DNA of 6,046 nt from positions 1 to 6,046 of the forward strand of contig JAQXFM010000285.1 of the NCBI GenBank assembly GCA_029250305.1, in the 5' to 3' direction. Every line of letters starts with the position of its first letter. Positions within the stretch are counted from its first letter, which is position 1. The position numbers were made by a program, and so were the translations under genes. Positions 1-6,046 of this stretch are shown here, piece after piece. The stretch comes from Candidatus Poseidoniaceae archaeon (GTDB lineage: Archaea > Thermoplasmatota > Poseidoniia > Poseidoniales > Poseidoniaceae). The notes beneath the pieces are model-generated. The model searched no databases, had not been told where the DNA came from, and saw only the letters and a list, made by a program, of their open reading frames with translations.

Positions 1-75
1 CACGAGACTGCAGCCATCAGTGGCTTGCGTCTTGTAGGGTACGAACGACCCTTGCCCCACTGGTTTGCTCGTTGA
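1..75 (+). CDS. C-terminal end of an unidentified gene (5' part outside window)
   Basis: Frame 1 is open from the window edge and ends at TGA 73-75. It encodes 24 residues finishing in GYERPLPHWFAR. The other two forward frames give a stop at 34-36 (frame 2) or a less protein-like, Cys- and Arg-rich stretch (frame 3), so frame 1 is the likeliest coding frame. The stop codon overlaps the ribosome binding site of pheT, which suggests one transcript. The peptide does not resemble the C-terminus I would expect for archaeal PheS, so this is probably not the alpha-chain gene. I do not recognise the family; the piece is too short to assign. Confidence 0.5.
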   Translation, partial: HETAAISGLRLVGYERPLPHWFAR

Positions 76-80
76 GGTGA
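74..80 (+). promoter_or_regulatory. Shine-Dalgarno site of pheT
   Basis: GAGGTGA is a strong match to the anti-SD of 16S rRNA and overlaps the TGA of the upstream gene. It ends 1 base before the ATG at 82 but 4 bases before the ATG at 85. The spacing favours the second ATG as the true start of pheT. Confidence 0.7.
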
Positions 81-81
81 C

Positions 82-1833
82 ATGATGCCAACAATTTCCA
101 TTGACCAAGACCTTATTGCAAGCCTGTTAGGGAAGCATGGAATCAAGAATGACATCGCACGCATGTCCGATGAATTGCCGTTGTTGGGCACCGACATTGA
201 CGAATGCAATGAGCACACACTGGACATCGAAATCTTCCCTGACCGACCAGACTTGCTGTCTGGTGAAACGCTGACTCGGGCCATGCGGCCATTTCTCTAT
301 GGGCAGCAAGCAAAGCCCACGCTCGACATCAAGAAAGGATCGATTAAAATGAACGTCGACCCTTCACTCGAACACATCCGACCCATCGTCATGGGCGCTG
401 TGGTCCGCAACGTCAACACTGGCGCAACGCCTGAGGAGAATGAAGCCTTCATCAAAGCACTCATGGACCACCAAGAGAAACTGCATTTCGCGCTCGGGCG
501 AGGACGAAAGCGAGCCTCCATTGGCGTCCACGACCTCGCCACGCTTGCCCCGCCGTTCACCGTCACCACGGCACCCGGCAGCACACAATTCATCCCGCTT
601 GCCATGAATGAACCAATGAGCATTGATTCAATCCTCACCAACCACCCAAAAGGGATTGACTATGCACACCTCCTCGAGGGCATGAAGTCGTATCCCGTCA
701 TCATGGACTCCAATGATGCAGTCCTTTCATTCCCACCAATTATCAACGGAAACCATACAACGGTGACCTCAAGCACGAAGGATTTCTTCATCGATGTAAC
801 TGGCTGGGACCCACGGGCATGTGAAGCGAGTTTGATGCTGATTGCAAGCCAACTTGAAGAGCGGGGAGGCGTCGTTGAATCCGTTGAAATTACCGCCTAT
901 GATGGAACAGTATCGGATTTGCCGAAGGCGCAACCACAAACCCACACCGTAACCGAGCGGTTGCTAAACGGTCTTCTCGGCCGTGCCCTCACCGACGAAG
1001 AAATTCACACAGCGATGAATCGGATGGGTGGATCCTACCTTGGGCGTGCCTCAGCCGAAAATGCCCCTTCAAGAACACCTGAAAACATGGCAGATGTGGT
1101 CGATGGTGATACAGTCTTGTCCTTTTTGATGCCACACTGGCGGTTTGATATTCTCCACCCGATTGATTTGGTTGAAGATGTGGCCATCGGGCATGGATAC
1201 GAAGACTTGGGAACGGATGTTCCACGCGCTCCAATGACCGCTCTTCCAAGAAGCGACGGGCACATTCGCCGACGCATTCGTGACTCTCTTCAAGGTCTTG
1301 GATTGATGCAAATTCAATCCCTCACCTTGTCCAACGATACCGACCAATTCGGAGCCATGCGATGGCCTGCAATGGGTGAAGTGACCAGGATTACAAACCC
1401 AATCACCATCGACCACACCCTTCTACGCCAATACCTCTTACCTGGCTTGTTCAGGCTGCTCGCTTCAAACAGACACCACGACCTACCGCAAGCGGTTTAC
1501 GAACTAGGGACCGTTGTTCGAGACCATACCAACAGCGATCGCTTTGCCTTCCTCGTTGCAGAACAGAACGGTGGATTCGCCGCTGTTCGAGGACGAATTC
1601 AAGCCATCATGAGGGACCTTGGCGCTTCGGGGTACTCGATCGAGCCACTCGGCGGTGACATGGGACCTTGGCTAGCAGGCCGAGCTGCAAAAGTTCTCGT
1701 TGATGGCATCCACGTTGGCTGCTTCGGCGAGATGGACCCACATGTCGGGCACCATTACGAATTGAAAGTCCCATTAAGCGGCGCTGAATTTGATGTCAAG
1801 GAATTAGAACGTGCGCTCCCAGACCCAGTGTGA
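82..1833 (+). CDS. pheT: Phenylalanyl-tRNA synthetase beta subunit, archaeal type
   Basis: This is the beta chain of the (alpha-beta)2 enzyme that charges tRNA-Phe with phenylalanine in the cytoplasm; the beta chain carries the B3/B4 editing region and the B5 domain. Visible hallmarks (numbered from ATG 82) are the N-terminal block with FPDRPDLLSGE (about 52-62), the archaeal B3/B4 signature GRGRKRASIGVHDL (about 138-151), a second B3/B4 block around 205-245, and the B5 end PHWRFDILHPIDLVEDVAIGHGY (starting at P351), with acidic D362, E365 and D366 where the family binds Mg. A class II synthetase-like C-terminal domain ends in GRAAKV and CFGEMDP. There is no bacterial FDX-ACB domain, as is normal in archaea. 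At 582-583 residues it is slightly longer than the roughly 550 usual for archaea, partly through an insertion at about 319-340. Two ATGs stand in tandem; the one at 85 (MPTISID...) fits the SD spacing and the common archaeal N-terminus better. pheS is not in the window. Confidence 0.96.
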   Translation: MMPTISIDQDLIASLLGKHGIKNDIARMSDELPLLGTDIDECNEHTLDIEIFPDRPDLLSGETLTRAMRPFLYGQQAKPTLDIKKGSIKMNVDPSLEHIRPIVMGAVVRNVNTGATPEENEAFIKALMDHQEKLHFALGRGRKRASIGVHDLATLAPPFTVTTAPGSTQFIPLAMNEPMSIDSILTNHPKGIDYAHLLEGMKSYPVIMDSNDAVLSFPPIINGNHTTVTSSTKDFFIDVTGWDPRACEASLMLIASQLEERGGVVESVEITAYDGTVSDLPKAQPQTHTVTERLLNGLLGRALTDEEIHTAMNRMGGSYLGRASAENAPSRTPENMADVVDGDTVLSFLMPHWRFDILHPIDLVEDVAIGHGYEDLGTDVPRAPMTALPRSDGHIRRRIRDSLQGLGLMQIQSLTLSNDTDQFGAMRWPAMGEVTRITNPITIDHTLLRQYLLPGLFRLLASNRHHDLPQAVYELGTVVRDHTNSDRFAFLVAEQNGGFAAVRGRIQAIMRDLGASGYSIEPLGGDMGPWLAGRAAKVLVDGIHVGCFGEMDPHVGHHYELKVPLSGAEFDVKELERALPDPV

Positions 1834-1837
1834 GGCT
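1831..1837 (+). promoter_or_regulatory. Shine-Dalgarno site of the SRAP gene
   Basis: TGAGGCT contains GAGG 7 bases before the ATG at 1843 and overlaps the TGA stop of pheT (1831-1833). It supports translation of the SRAP gene from the pheT transcript and fixes its start. Confidence 0.55.
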
Positions 1838-1842
1838 GCAGC

Positions 1843-2514
1843 ATGTGCGGAAGATTCGCACTCGGCACGCCCATTGATGAGATTGCAGCATCGATTCAAT
1901 CAGAGCCACTGTCCCCGCTTACACCTTTCACCCCTTCTTGGAATGTAGCACCGACCCAATGGGTTCCGGTGATTACGGAAAATGGACTGCAACAACGGAG
2001 TAAAGCACCTCGCCACATGAGGCTCATGCAATGGGGATTGAGGCCAAATTGGTACAAACCATCCACCCATGAACCGAATAACGCTCGAGCAGAAACTGTT
2101 GATCAAAAGCCAATGTTTCGGCATGCGTGGGCACATCGCCGTTGCATTGTTCCCGCCGACGGCTGGTATGAATGGATGACGACTGTACAGGGAAAGGTCC
2201 CGTGGTATCATCACCGAATCAATGGAGGGCCGTGCTGGCTTGGTGGGATTTGGGAATCGTGGTCATCGCCTGCAGGCGACCATGTGGAATCTTTTGCTCT
2301 TTTGACGGTTGAAGCAAATGAGGACACGCGTGAAGTCCACCATCGAATGCCGCTTCTTCTTGAAGAACACCAGGTTGCTTCGTACCTTGCCGGTGAAGAC
2401 CTGCGAGACCAACCACAGAATCTCCTCGTGGACCGACATGTGGTCAGCCGAACGGTCAATTCATCAAGTGAAGATGGCGCTCACCTCATTGAGGCCGTGC
2501 CAACCTTGTGGTGA
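1843..2514 (+). CDS. SRAP-domain protein (YedK/HMCES family), abasic-site crosslinking
   Basis: SRAP proteins recognise abasic sites in single-stranded DNA and trap them through a thiazolidine bond to the N-terminal Cys, which shields the site at replication forks. The whole 223-residue protein is the domain. It opens with MCGRF, so Cys2 is exposed after Met removal. It then shows WNVAPTQ, the QWGLRPNW block, NARAET (N80, R82, E84), RCIVPADGWYEW (catalytic Glu E110), ALLTVEAN (T155) and VHHRMP (H166 aligns with the His160 position of YedK). All residues known to matter in YedK/HMCES are therefore present, and the length matches the family. The start is fixed by the obligatory MCGRF and an SD site. 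It lies 9 bases after pheT and is probably co-transcribed with it, though no functional link to tRNA charging is evident. It ends directly against the stop of the leftward gene. In bacteria the family is often linked with SOS genes; no such neighbour is seen here. Confidence 0.95.
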   Translation: MCGRFALGTPIDEIAASIQSEPLSPLTPFTPSWNVAPTQWVPVITENGLQQRSKAPRHMRLMQWGLRPNWYKPSTHEPNNARAETVDQKPMFRHAWAHRRCIVPADGWYEWMTTVQGKVPWYHHRINGGPCWLGGIWESWSSPAGDHVESFALLTVEANEDTREVHHRMPLLLEEHQVASYLAGEDLRDQPQNLLVDRHVVSRTVNSSSEDGAHLIEAVPTLW

Positions 2515-2943
2515 TCACGAATAGGGTTCATAGGAACCATCTGCGTTTCTGATGTGAGCAACTGGATCGAATGAACCATCTTCAGCCTTCTTGTAGTGGT
2601 ATCCATCGGTGTGAGCAACCCATTCCACTGGATGCTCCCCGGGAGAAGGGGCCGATTCGGAGGGGGTTGCAGAAACGATAACCCCGTCATAAAGCTGTGA
2701 TTGATCCGAGGCTTTCTTGACCGTCGCATCGCCACTTCCAAAAAATGAAAGCGCTGCCTTGTAATCCTCTTGCTGTTGGCTCGTGGAACCAGAATCCACG
2801 CCTTGGTCATCGGTTTTCCGATAGACAATGGGGGCTGGAGCTTCTTCCTCTAAGGCGAGTGGTTGCTTCTTTTTGTTGAATGGCCAGATGGGAGGCATGC
2901 TTGGTGGAAATCGACCATGTTCAAGAACAATCCGAACCCACAT
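2515..2943 (-). CDS. Small hydrophilic protein of unknown function with C-terminal DG-aromatic repeats
   Basis: I do not recognise the family. The 142-residue product (from ATG 2943) has no transmembrane segment or Cys. An N-terminal part containing PPIWPFNKKK is followed by an acidic/Pro stretch (LALEEEAPAP) and a Ser/Gln/Asp-rich middle that looks disordered. An aromatic C-terminus has three related units beginning at T112, E121 and A134 (DGYHY, DGSFD, DGSYE). Coding character is supported by the uninterrupted frame, the ordered repeat and the absence of a competing gene on the other strand. The start is unsettled: GTG 2949, ATG 2943 (a weak GAG 8 bases upstream) and ATG 2898 (MPPIWPFNKKK, 127 residues) are all possible. 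The 2898 start leaves a more usual gap for promoters of the two divergent genes. It is a single-gene leftward unit, convergent with the SRAP gene and divergent from the surface-protein gene. It could be a cytoplasmic adaptor, but no role can be assigned. Confidence 0.75.
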   Translation of the reverse strand: MWVRIVLEHGRFPPSMPPIWPFNKKKQPLALEEEAPAPIVYRKTDDQGVDSGSTSQQQEDYKAALSFFGSGDATVKKASDQSQLYDGVIVSATPSESAPSPGEHPVEWVAHTDGYHYKKAEDGSFDPVAHIRNADGSYEPYS

Positions 2944-2969
2944 TGACACATCTCAGGGGTCAGGTTGAA

Positions 2970-2975
2970 GGGGGT
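2970..2975 (+). promoter_or_regulatory. Possible ribosome binding site of the surface-protein gene
   Basis: GGGGGT within GAAGGGGGTCA is the only purine-rich SD-like run upstream of this gene. It lies 2 bases before TTG 2978 and 17 bases before ATG 2993. It fits neither start ideally, so it does not settle the start. No TATA-like AT-rich box is seen between 2944 and 2977. Confidence 0.3.
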
Positions 2976-2977
2976 CA

Positions 2978-5473
2978 TTGCCTGCACGAAGCATGCGCTG
3001 GCACCTCATCCTCGTGATGCTGTTGCTCCACAGCGCCACCCCACTGGCCTCTACAATCGGCGAGGCTGCACAACCCTCATCACGATCGACCGATGCTATC
3101 TTCGTGGGATTGGATGAAACTGTTGTCCACCGAAATGAACTCGTGGAAGTCCAATTTACTTTGCATAACCGTGGTTCGCAAGAGCAGACATTCACCATCA
3201 ACGCCACGAGCATCCCACCTGATCTCCTTGTTTCTGGCCTCCCTCTCACGCACACCCTTGAATCGGGCTATCTCAAAAATCTGAAATTCAACCTCAGTGC
3301 GACATCCACAGCATCGTATGCAACGCTCGCAATTGGGCTCGAAATCACATCGAGTGATGATGGTGAGTGGAGCGAACAGGCTAACGCAAGCGTGCTTGTC
3401 GCACCATATTCAAGACTGGATTTCGGAACACAGGACATCTCTTCTTTCATCAGCGATGCAGGGACACGCACCTCGGTCGCAGTGAACATTACCAACAACG
3501 CATCTTTCGATGATGATGTGCTTTTCAACTTCTACACAACAAGCGGTTGGAATTGGGGGTGGACCATGAATAACTCAGATGGAGTCAATGCATACGAAAC
3601 ACTCGCTCCCGGGCAGTTGGCCTACGTCTACCTCTGGGTCGATGTTCCTGAAATTATCGACGGAAGCCCTCTTGCAAACACTGGCCCACGCTTCCAGTTG
3701 AAGGCGGTTTCAGGCCTTGATAGAGCAGTGTCGCAATGGTCCTTTGACCTCCTTCTCGATGCATACAGGAATGCTTCAATCGATGCCAAGGACGAAGACT
3801 TAGTCCTCGACCCAGGTGCGAATGGCCGAATTAGTGTCGATGTGCGAAACGTTGGGAACATCAACAACCGCCTCAACATAACATTGCAAGCAATTGATCA
3901 ACAAGGCCAACCAGTATCCGGCGTTGCACTCGAAGACCGAATTGCGAGAAATGGGTGGACGATGGCCCTTTTCGGAGGGCTCGAGGAGGTCGAACTTGGA
4001 CCAAATGAGACCCGAACCATCGAGATCGGGTTCCAAGCACCCGGTGATTACACTGGAACCATCGATGTCAGGGTCCGTGTTTTTGCATTGGGTGCACAGG
4101 AACGGGTGCGCACAATTGACGTCGGTGCCTCCATTGAGTGGAAACGAAATGCAACGGTTGCGCTACAAACTGATGAGTGCCGATCACTTTTGCCGAACGC
4201 TACATGCTCAGCATCGGTGTTCATCGAGAACACTGGGAACGCACGGGACACCTTTTCGTTCCACCTCATTGATGCCCCTCCATCTGTTGTAGCCACTTTA
4301 ACCGAGACGAGCGTGAGCCTAAATCCGTTTGAATCGATTGTGATTGAGTTCATAGAAATCCAAGCATTATCAGAATCACTGGCGTTCCAAGTTGGTGATG
4401 TCGATGTTGAAATCCATCTCGGTGGAACCGACACGATTGTCGGGGCAATTGGAGTACCAACCAAGATTGCTCCCGTGATCAGTTGGGTGTTTGAAGACAT
4501 CGAGGAAACGATTGACAAAAACGGGCGTCTCTCAATTTCTATGACGGCCCGCAATGAGGGAAATGCCGTGGATGGTTTGTTAGTACAATTGCAATCGTCC
4601 CATTCGACCCCAATGTCGTTCATTCCTCCTTTCATTGCTGTCTATGAAGAAAACATCGAATACCCCCGTTCTTATGAAATTACGAACATACCGATCGGAT
4701 TTAATTTCACAATCGAAGCATGGGTCGATCTGCCTCAAGATCAATTCAGTAACGGTACAGTGTATGTGAACACAACCGTGCGTTCACAATTTGCTCCGGA
4801 TGAGCCATTTGTTCAAATGAGCACAGGAAGTTACCTCGGCACACCTTGGCAGGCAACGGAAGAAACTGCAGGCTGGTTTAACCCTGCGAACATCATCGCA
4901 ACCATTATGGAAATATTCGCTGCATGGTTGTGGGTCATCATCTCACTCGTCATCTCGGTCGCCATCATTCAACGAGCGTACTCGGCCCGAAAAGAACGCA
5001 CGGCCGAACGGCAACTGTTCGAAGAAATGCGCGCCCCTCAGCCAAACGAAGCCCCTGAAGACTGGATGCAAAAATTCCAAGAAAAGCCAAAGCAGGTCCA
5101 ACAAGAAGCCGTCATGGCAGTTTCAGCCGAACACTTCCAGGAGGCCTTCACCAACCGTGCCGGCGCACCGACACCCGCCCCGGCTCCTGTGCAGGCAGAG
5201 ATTCATGGAGCCGCAGCCCAAGCATTGGATGCACAAGACAACTTACGGACCATCGCAAAGGCTGATGACTTACTGCTCGACATTGAAACAGGAAACGTTG
5301 CTCAGCAAGTGGCAAACCAAGCGATTCTTCCAGATGTGGTCATCCCATCCAACATGACGGTTCGCCACGATCCAAAAGAGGTTCTTGGAACCACCACCCC
5401 TCAAGTCACGTCGAACAGTGTACCGCTTCCCTCGGTACCATCCATGATGGATCTCGACGATTTGGATGTGTGA
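2978..5473 (+). CDS. Type I membrane glycoprotein with five Ig-like (NEW3/CARDB-like) modules
   Basis: This is a predicted cell-surface protein; its exact function is unknown. Numbering is from TTG 2978 (831 residues). A Sec-type signal peptide has a basic n-region (R4, R7) and the hydrophobic run LILVMLLL (10-17), with cleavage somewhere near 20-25. The ectodomain to about 640 repeats the motif N-x-[G/A]-[N/S] followed by a beta strand at N64, N173, N291, N418 and N526, at 108-127 residue intervals. This pattern is typical of NEW3/CARDB-type Ig-like folds. It has 14 N-x-S/T sequons and only two Cys, C401 and C410. One transmembrane helix (about 646-664, WLWVIISLVISVAII) is followed by positive residues (RAYSARKER), which puts the remaining 167 residues inside the cell. 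The tail has a charged helical part around W696, a Pro/Ala linker (729-739) and an acidic end, MMDLDDLDV. ATG 2993 is an equally plausible start and keeps the signal peptide. The gene is probably co-transcribed with rnhB, 3 bases downstream. Adhesion, envelope structure or protein anchoring are all possible. Confidence 0.9.
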   Translation: MPARSMRWHLILVMLLLHSATPLASTIGEAAQPSSRSTDAIFVGLDETVVHRNELVEVQFTLHNRGSQEQTFTINATSIPPDLLVSGLPLTHTLESGYLKNLKFNLSATSTASYATLAIGLEITSSDDGEWSEQANASVLVAPYSRLDFGTQDISSFISDAGTRTSVAVNITNNASFDDDVLFNFYTTSGWNWGWTMNNSDGVNAYETLAPGQLAYVYLWVDVPEIIDGSPLANTGPRFQLKAVSGLDRAVSQWSFDLLLDAYRNASIDAKDEDLVLDPGANGRISVDVRNVGNINNRLNITLQAIDQQGQPVSGVALEDRIARNGWTMALFGGLEEVELGPNETRTIEIGFQAPGDYTGTIDVRVRVFALGAQERVRTIDVGASIEWKRNATVALQTDECRSLLPNATCSASVFIENTGNARDTFSFHLIDAPPSVVATLTETSVSLNPFESIVIEFIEIQALSESLAFQVGDVDVEIHLGGTDTIVGAIGVPTKIAPVISWVFEDIEETIDKNGRLSISMTARNEGNAVDGLLVQLQSSHSTPMSFIPPFIAVYEENIEYPRSYEITNIPIGFNFTIEAWVDLPQDQFSNGTVYVNTTVRSQFAPDEPFVQMSTGSYLGTPWQATEETAGWFNPANIIATIMEIFAAWLWVIISLVISVAIIQRAYSARKERTAERQLFEEMRAPQPNEAPEDWMQKFQEKPKQVQQEAVMAVSAEHFQEAFTNRAGAPTPAPAPVQAEIHGAAAQALDAQDNLRTIAKADDLLLDIETGNVAQQVANQAILPDVVIPSNMTVRHDPKEVLGTTTPQVTSNSVPLPSVPSMMDLDDLDV

Positions 5474-5476
5474 ACA

Positions 5477-6046
5477 ATGTGGTCTGCTGGCGTTGATGAA
5501 GCAGGGCGAGGCCCTGTCATTGGACCGTTGGTCGTGGGCGCTGTCGCAATTCCAACTGCCGATTTGTCCATGCTGAAAGAATACGGCGTCCGTGATTCAA
5601 AGGATTTGACCCACAAAAAGCGAGTGGCAATGGCTGATTGGTTTCATCAACAAGCTGAGCAGCGCGGATGGTTGCACCAGGTGATTGTCTGCCCGCCACC
5701 ACGCATTGATGCTGCCGTCGCTCACAACGGATTGAACCTCTTAGAAGTCGAGTTGTTTGCTGAGGCGCTTAACCCAATGCGAAAGAACTTGGAAGAAGGC
5801 GTCAAAATCCTCAATGATGCCTGTGATGTGAACGCTCAACGATTTACCGACCGAATTGCTGCACGGCTCACAAGATGGCCATGGAATCATTCCTCGATGA
5901 CCTCGGAGCATAAGGCAGATACGAACCATCCCATTGTAGGCATGGCGAGCATCCTCGCTAAAGTTCGCAGGGATGAAATCATCGAAGCGCTGCGGGTGGA
6001 AATTGGCGCGTCAATCGGCTCAGGCTACCCATCGGATCCCAACACC
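5477..6046 (+). CDS. rnhB: Ribonuclease HII, archaeal type (3' end outside window)
   Basis: RNase HII cuts the RNA strand of RNA-DNA hybrids and nicks at single ribonucleotides built into DNA, which starts ribonucleotide excision repair and helps remove Okazaki primers. The frame is open from ATG 5477 to the window edge (190 codons). It shows the N-terminal GVDEAGRGPVIGPLVVGAV with catalytic D7 and E8, then RDSKDL, the third acidic site in NDACDVN (D114), EHKAD with D148 as the fourth catalytic Asp, ASILAKVRRDE, and GSGYPSDPNT at the right edge. All four metal-binding acidic residues are therefore present. Archaeal members are about 200-230 residues, so only the last few dozen residues are missing. 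The start lies 3 bases after the stop of the surface-protein gene, so co-transcription is likely. No strong SD is seen; GGATGTG overlaps the previous stop region. Confidence 0.95.
   Translation, partial: MWSAGVDEAGRGPVIGPLVVGAVAIPTADLSMLKEYGVRDSKDLTHKKRVAMADWFHQQAEQRGWLHQVIVCPPPRIDAAVAHNGLNLLEVELFAEALNPMRKNLEEGVKILNDACDVNAQRFTDRIAARLTRWPWNHSSMTSEHKADTNHPIVGMASILAKVRRDEIIEALRVEIGASIGSGYPSDPNT

Noticed and set aside
297..641. Open frame of 114 codons on the minus strand inside pheT
   Set aside because: Antisense to the well-conserved B3/B4 region of PheT, with no motif of its own.
2309..2524. Plus-strand frame of 71 codons overlapping the SRAP gene
   Set aside because: It is out of frame with the SRAP gene, covering the segment with the conserved H166-R-M-P block, and has no features of its own.
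2481..2828. Second minus-strand frame (115 codons) overlapping the small leftward gene and the end of the SRAP gene
   Set aside because: It competes with the 2515-2943 frame, which has ordered repeats and ends exactly at the SRAP stop. This one has basic, random-looking composition and runs into the SRAP coding region.
2870..2874. T-run (TTTTT) as a possible terminator for the rightward SRAP transcript
   Set aside because: The run is the complement of Lys codons (NKKK) in the leftward gene, lies over 350 bases past the SRAP stop and has no hairpin.
4048..4635. Open frame of 195 codons on the minus strand inside the surface-protein gene
   Set aside because: It lies wholly antisense to a gene with clear domain structure, its product is Ser/Thr/Pro-rich with no recognisable motif, and it has no supporting start signal. 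It is a shadow frame.
1..6046. CRISPR arrays, tRNA or rRNA genes, insertion sequences or prophage genes
   Set aside because: No direct repeat-spacer pattern, cloverleaf-like segment, terminal inverted repeats or transposase/integrase motifs were seen; coding sequence fills nearly all of the window.
1843..6046. A DNA-repair island joining the SRAP gene and rnhB
   Set aside because: Both proteins deal with DNA lesions, but they are separated by a leftward gene and a 2.5 kb surface-protein gene and cannot share a transcript, so the proximity alone is not evidence of a system.

Overview
The window looks like ordinary core-genome sequence from a euryarchaeon. My best guess is a marine Group II archaeon (Candidatus Poseidoniales) or a close relative. 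This is inference from four things: an archaeal/eukaryotic-type phenylalanyl-tRNA synthetase beta chain without a bacterial-style C-terminal anticodon-binding domain; an RNase HII with the GSGYPSDP motif usual in archaeal members; a sequon-rich, secreted, Ig-like-repeat surface protein; and Shine-Dalgarno sites overlapping upstream stop codons. No search was run, so the lineage is not proven.

Layout. Positions 1-75 hold the last 24 codons of an unidentified gene. It is followed 6-9 bases later by pheT (82/85-1833) and, 9 bases after that, by a SRAP-domain (YedK/HMCES-like) DNA-repair gene (1843-2514). These three read rightward with no room for promoters between them and are probably one transcript. 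A short leftward gene (2515-2943) for a hydrophilic protein of unknown function meets the SRAP gene tail to tail; the two stop codons abut with zero spacing. Divergent from it, a large rightward gene (2978-5473) encodes a type I membrane protein with a signal peptide, five Ig-like modules of about 115 residues, 14 N-glycosylation sequons, one transmembrane helix and a 167-residue cytoplasmic tail. Three bases after its stop, rnhB (RNase HII) starts at 5477 and runs off the right edge with about 190 codons present.

Function. Two genes have clear housekeeping or genome-maintenance roles besides translation: the SRAP protein (protection of abasic sites in single-stranded DNA) and RNase HII (removal of ribonucleotides from DNA). 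All key catalytic residues I could check are present in both. The large surface protein and the small leftward protein are the two products whose function I cannot name, and they are the most useful targets here. I see no CRISPR array, mobile element, tRNA or rRNA, and no clear evidence of a new multi-gene system.
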